Shown here one piece after another: positions 62,707 to 64,000 of a stretch of DNA of 64,000 nucleotides (its first letter is position 1; each line of letters opens with the position of its first letter). The notes beneath the pieces are model-generated. The model was not told the DNA's origin and did not search any database. It saw nothing but the letters and a program-made list of their open reading frames with translations. The stretch lies in contig NZ_CP082161.1 of the NCBI RefSeq assembly GCF_023101665.1, forward strand, positions 5,828,001-5,892,000, written 5' to 3'. This DNA is from Bradyrhizobium sp. 195. Lineage in GTDB: Bacteria > Pseudomonadota > Alphaproteobacteria > Rhizobiales > Xanthobacteraceae. A program made the position numbers and the translations under genes.

Positions 62707-63454
62707 TGACCGCCTCCTCGCCGAGATAGACCGCCTTGACCTGCGGATCGCGTGCGACCTGCTCCGGCGGCCCCTCGGTGAGCAGCGCGCCGGAGACCAG
62801 CACCGAAATGCGGTCGGCGAAGGAGAACACGAGATCCATGTCGTGCTCGATCAGGAGCACCGTGACGTCGCGCGGCAGGCTGCCTACGACGGCGAGGATG
62901 TCGTGGCGCTCGCTCTCGGGTACGCCGGCGGCGGGCTCATCCAGCAGGAGCACGCGCGGCTTGGCGGCGATCGCGACCGCGATCTCGAGCAGGCGCTGCT
63001 TGCCGTAGGGCAGCGTCACGGTCTGCTCGTTCATGACGTCGAGCAGATGGAAGCGCGAGAGCAGATCGGCGATCTCGCCATTGACGTCGCTGCGCGTGCC
63101 CATCCGCCGCCACCAATCGCCGCCATGGCCGAGGCGCTCGGACACCGCAAGGCCGATGGTCTCGAGCGGTGTGAGATCGGGGTAGAGCTGGTTGATCTGG
63201 AAGGTGCGCGACAGGCCGCGCAGGACCCGCTTGTGCACGGGCAGATCGGTGATGTCCTGTCCTTCGAGCAGGATGCGGCCCGAATTCGGCTTCAGCACGC
63301 CGGTGAGCTGGTTGATGACCGTGGTCTTGCCGGCGCCGTTCGGGCCGATCAGCGCGTGGCGGGCGCCCTGCTCGATCTTCAAGGACAGATCGCGGGTGAC
63401 GCGCAGGCCGCCAAACTGTTTCTCGAGATTTTGGGTTTCGAGCACGATGGTCAT
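62699..63454 (-). CDS. livG: Branched-chain amino acid ABC transporter ATPase LivG
   Basis: A 251-residue ATPase: Walker A GPNGAGKTT (residue ~38), a QxxxLYPDLTPLE region and Walker B VLLLDEPAAGVP, with switch VLLIEHDMDLV. The expected LSGGQ signature is replaced by LPYGKQRLLEIAVAIA, which is normal for LivG. It overlaps livM by 4 nt and livF by 8 nt, so all are translationally coupled. It works with LivF as the paired ATPases of the importer. Confidence 0.93.
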   Translation of the reverse strand: MTIVLETQNLEKQFGGLRVTRDLSLKIEQGARHALIGPNGAGKTTVINQLTGVLKPNSGRILLEGQDITDLPVHKRVLRGLSRTFQINQLYPDLTPLETIGLAVSERLGHGGDWWRRMGTRSDVNGEIADLLSRFHLLDVMNEQTVTLPYGKQRLLEIAVAIAAKPRVLLLDEPAAGVPESERHDILAVVGSLPRDVTVLLIEHDMDLVFSFADRISVLVSGALLTEGPPEQVARDPQVKAVYLGEEAVNV

Positions 63455-64000
63455 GCGTCGCTTTCCGGAACGGCGACGACGGCCTTGCGCCCGGCGATTT
63501 GTTTGATGACCAGGTTGGGCACGTAGAGCACCCAGCGGTGCAGACGCTGGCGGCCGACCAGCACGATCACGACCAGCACGAGGCCGATCCAGAACTGCCA
63601 GTACTGCGGGGTGATGGTGGAGAACACTTCCTGGAGCATGCGGAAGATCACCGCGCCAACCAGTCCGCCATACAGGTAACCGGTGCCACCGATGACGAGC
63701 ACCAGCATCAGATCCGCGGAGCGTTCGAAGGCGAACACGTCGAGCGAGGCGATTGCCGTGGTCTGGGTGAACAGCGCGCCTGCGACTCCGGCGTAAAACG
63801 CCGCGAGCGTGTAGATCGCGATCAGGCGGCGGTTAACGGGGATGCCGATCGCGGCGGCGCGCAGCGGATTGTTCTTGATCGCGCGCAGCGACAGGCCGAA
63901 CGGCGAGTGCACCACGCGACGGGCGAACAGGAAGAGGAGGAACAGCACGGCCAGCGAATAGAAGAAGCCGGCCTTGCCGAACATGTCGAACGGGATCTCG
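63451..64000 (-). CDS. livM: Branched-chain amino acid ABC permease LivM, N-terminus cut by window edge
   Basis: The C-terminal ~182 residues of the permease are visible; the 5' end lies beyond 64000. The signature segment SPFGLSLRAIKNNPLRAAAIGIPV and the VIGGTGYLYGGLVGAVIF loop identify LivM. Five or so membrane helices are seen. It overlaps livG by 4 nt. The binding protein and LivH are expected outside the window. Confidence 0.93.
   Translation of the reverse strand, partial: EIPFDMFGKAGFFYSLAVLFLLFLFARRVVHSPFGLSLRAIKNNPLRAAAIGIPVNRRLIAIYTLAAFYAGVAGALFTQTTAIASLDVFAFERSADLMLVLVIGGTGYLYGGLVGAVIFRMLQEVFSTITPQYWQFWIGLVLVVIVLVGRQRLHRWVLYVPNLVIKQIAGRKAVVAVPESDA

Overview
The window looks like chromosomal core DNA of a high-GC alphaproteobacterium, most likely Bradyrhizobium or a close Nitrobacteraceae relative. 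The basis is uniformly high GC with strong GC3 bias (hence many long antisense shadow reading frames), the gene families present (MctP-type monocarboxylate permease, caspase-like C14 proteins, DUF1127, LpxO, EthA-type monooxygenase), and many intergenic palindromic repeats of the sort I associate with Bradyrhizobium. The genus is an inference; no rRNA or tRNA gene was seen.

Layout. 1-4.3 kb: a transporter-fused histidine kinase cut by the left edge, downstream of mctP and a DUF3311 partner. 4.6-7.4 kb: an Mla-type phospholipid ABC system (STAS-permease, ATPase, MCE protein). 7.5-12.9 kb: a DgcA/dipeptide-epimerase enzyme, an MFS permease, an Ala/Pro-rich protein, a small secreted protein, a VOC protein and a RbsD/FucU mutarotase. 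13-19.2 kb: a secreted caspase-like protein whose divergent promoter carries two GTGA-N6-TCAC palindromes, then a threonine dehydratase, a glycosyltransferase, a metallophosphoesterase and thiD. 19.5-21.5 kb: a hybrid histidine kinase whose membrane domain keeps the copper/ethylene-binding residues of plant ETR1. 21.5-29 kb: a lone RAM-domain protein, cytochromes, a CHRD protein, a trans-sulfuration enzyme, an orphan molybdenum-hydroxylase large subunit, a GNAT enzyme and a DUF1127 protein.

29.2-53.6 kb is an envelope block: murJ; O-antigen sugar genes (WbpE- and WbpB-like, manC, UDP-glucuronate epimerase, WbpM/FlaA1-like dehydratase, SDR epimerase); a WbpL/WecA-like initiating transferase; glycosyltransferases; the O-antigen ligase; ADP-heptose synthesis (hldE, hldD) with a heptosyltransferase; galE; msbA; and lpxO. 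Together they could make nucleotide sugars, build core and O-chain, ligate them and flip or modify lipid A. No O-antigen exporter is present here.

54-62 kb: a Baeyer-Villiger-type monooxygenase, an NTF2-like protein, then a methyl cycle (ahcY, metK, an HTH-methyltransferase fusion, a YxjG-type methionine synthase) with a degraded caspase-gene relic among them. 62-64 kb: livF, livG and a livM cut by the right edge.

The intergenic spaces carry several families of imperfect palindromes and a few clear intrinsic terminators. The leading leads are the ethylene-receptor-like kinase, the caspase gene with tandem CRP-like operators plus its relic 47 kb away, and the HTH-methyltransferase beside metK.
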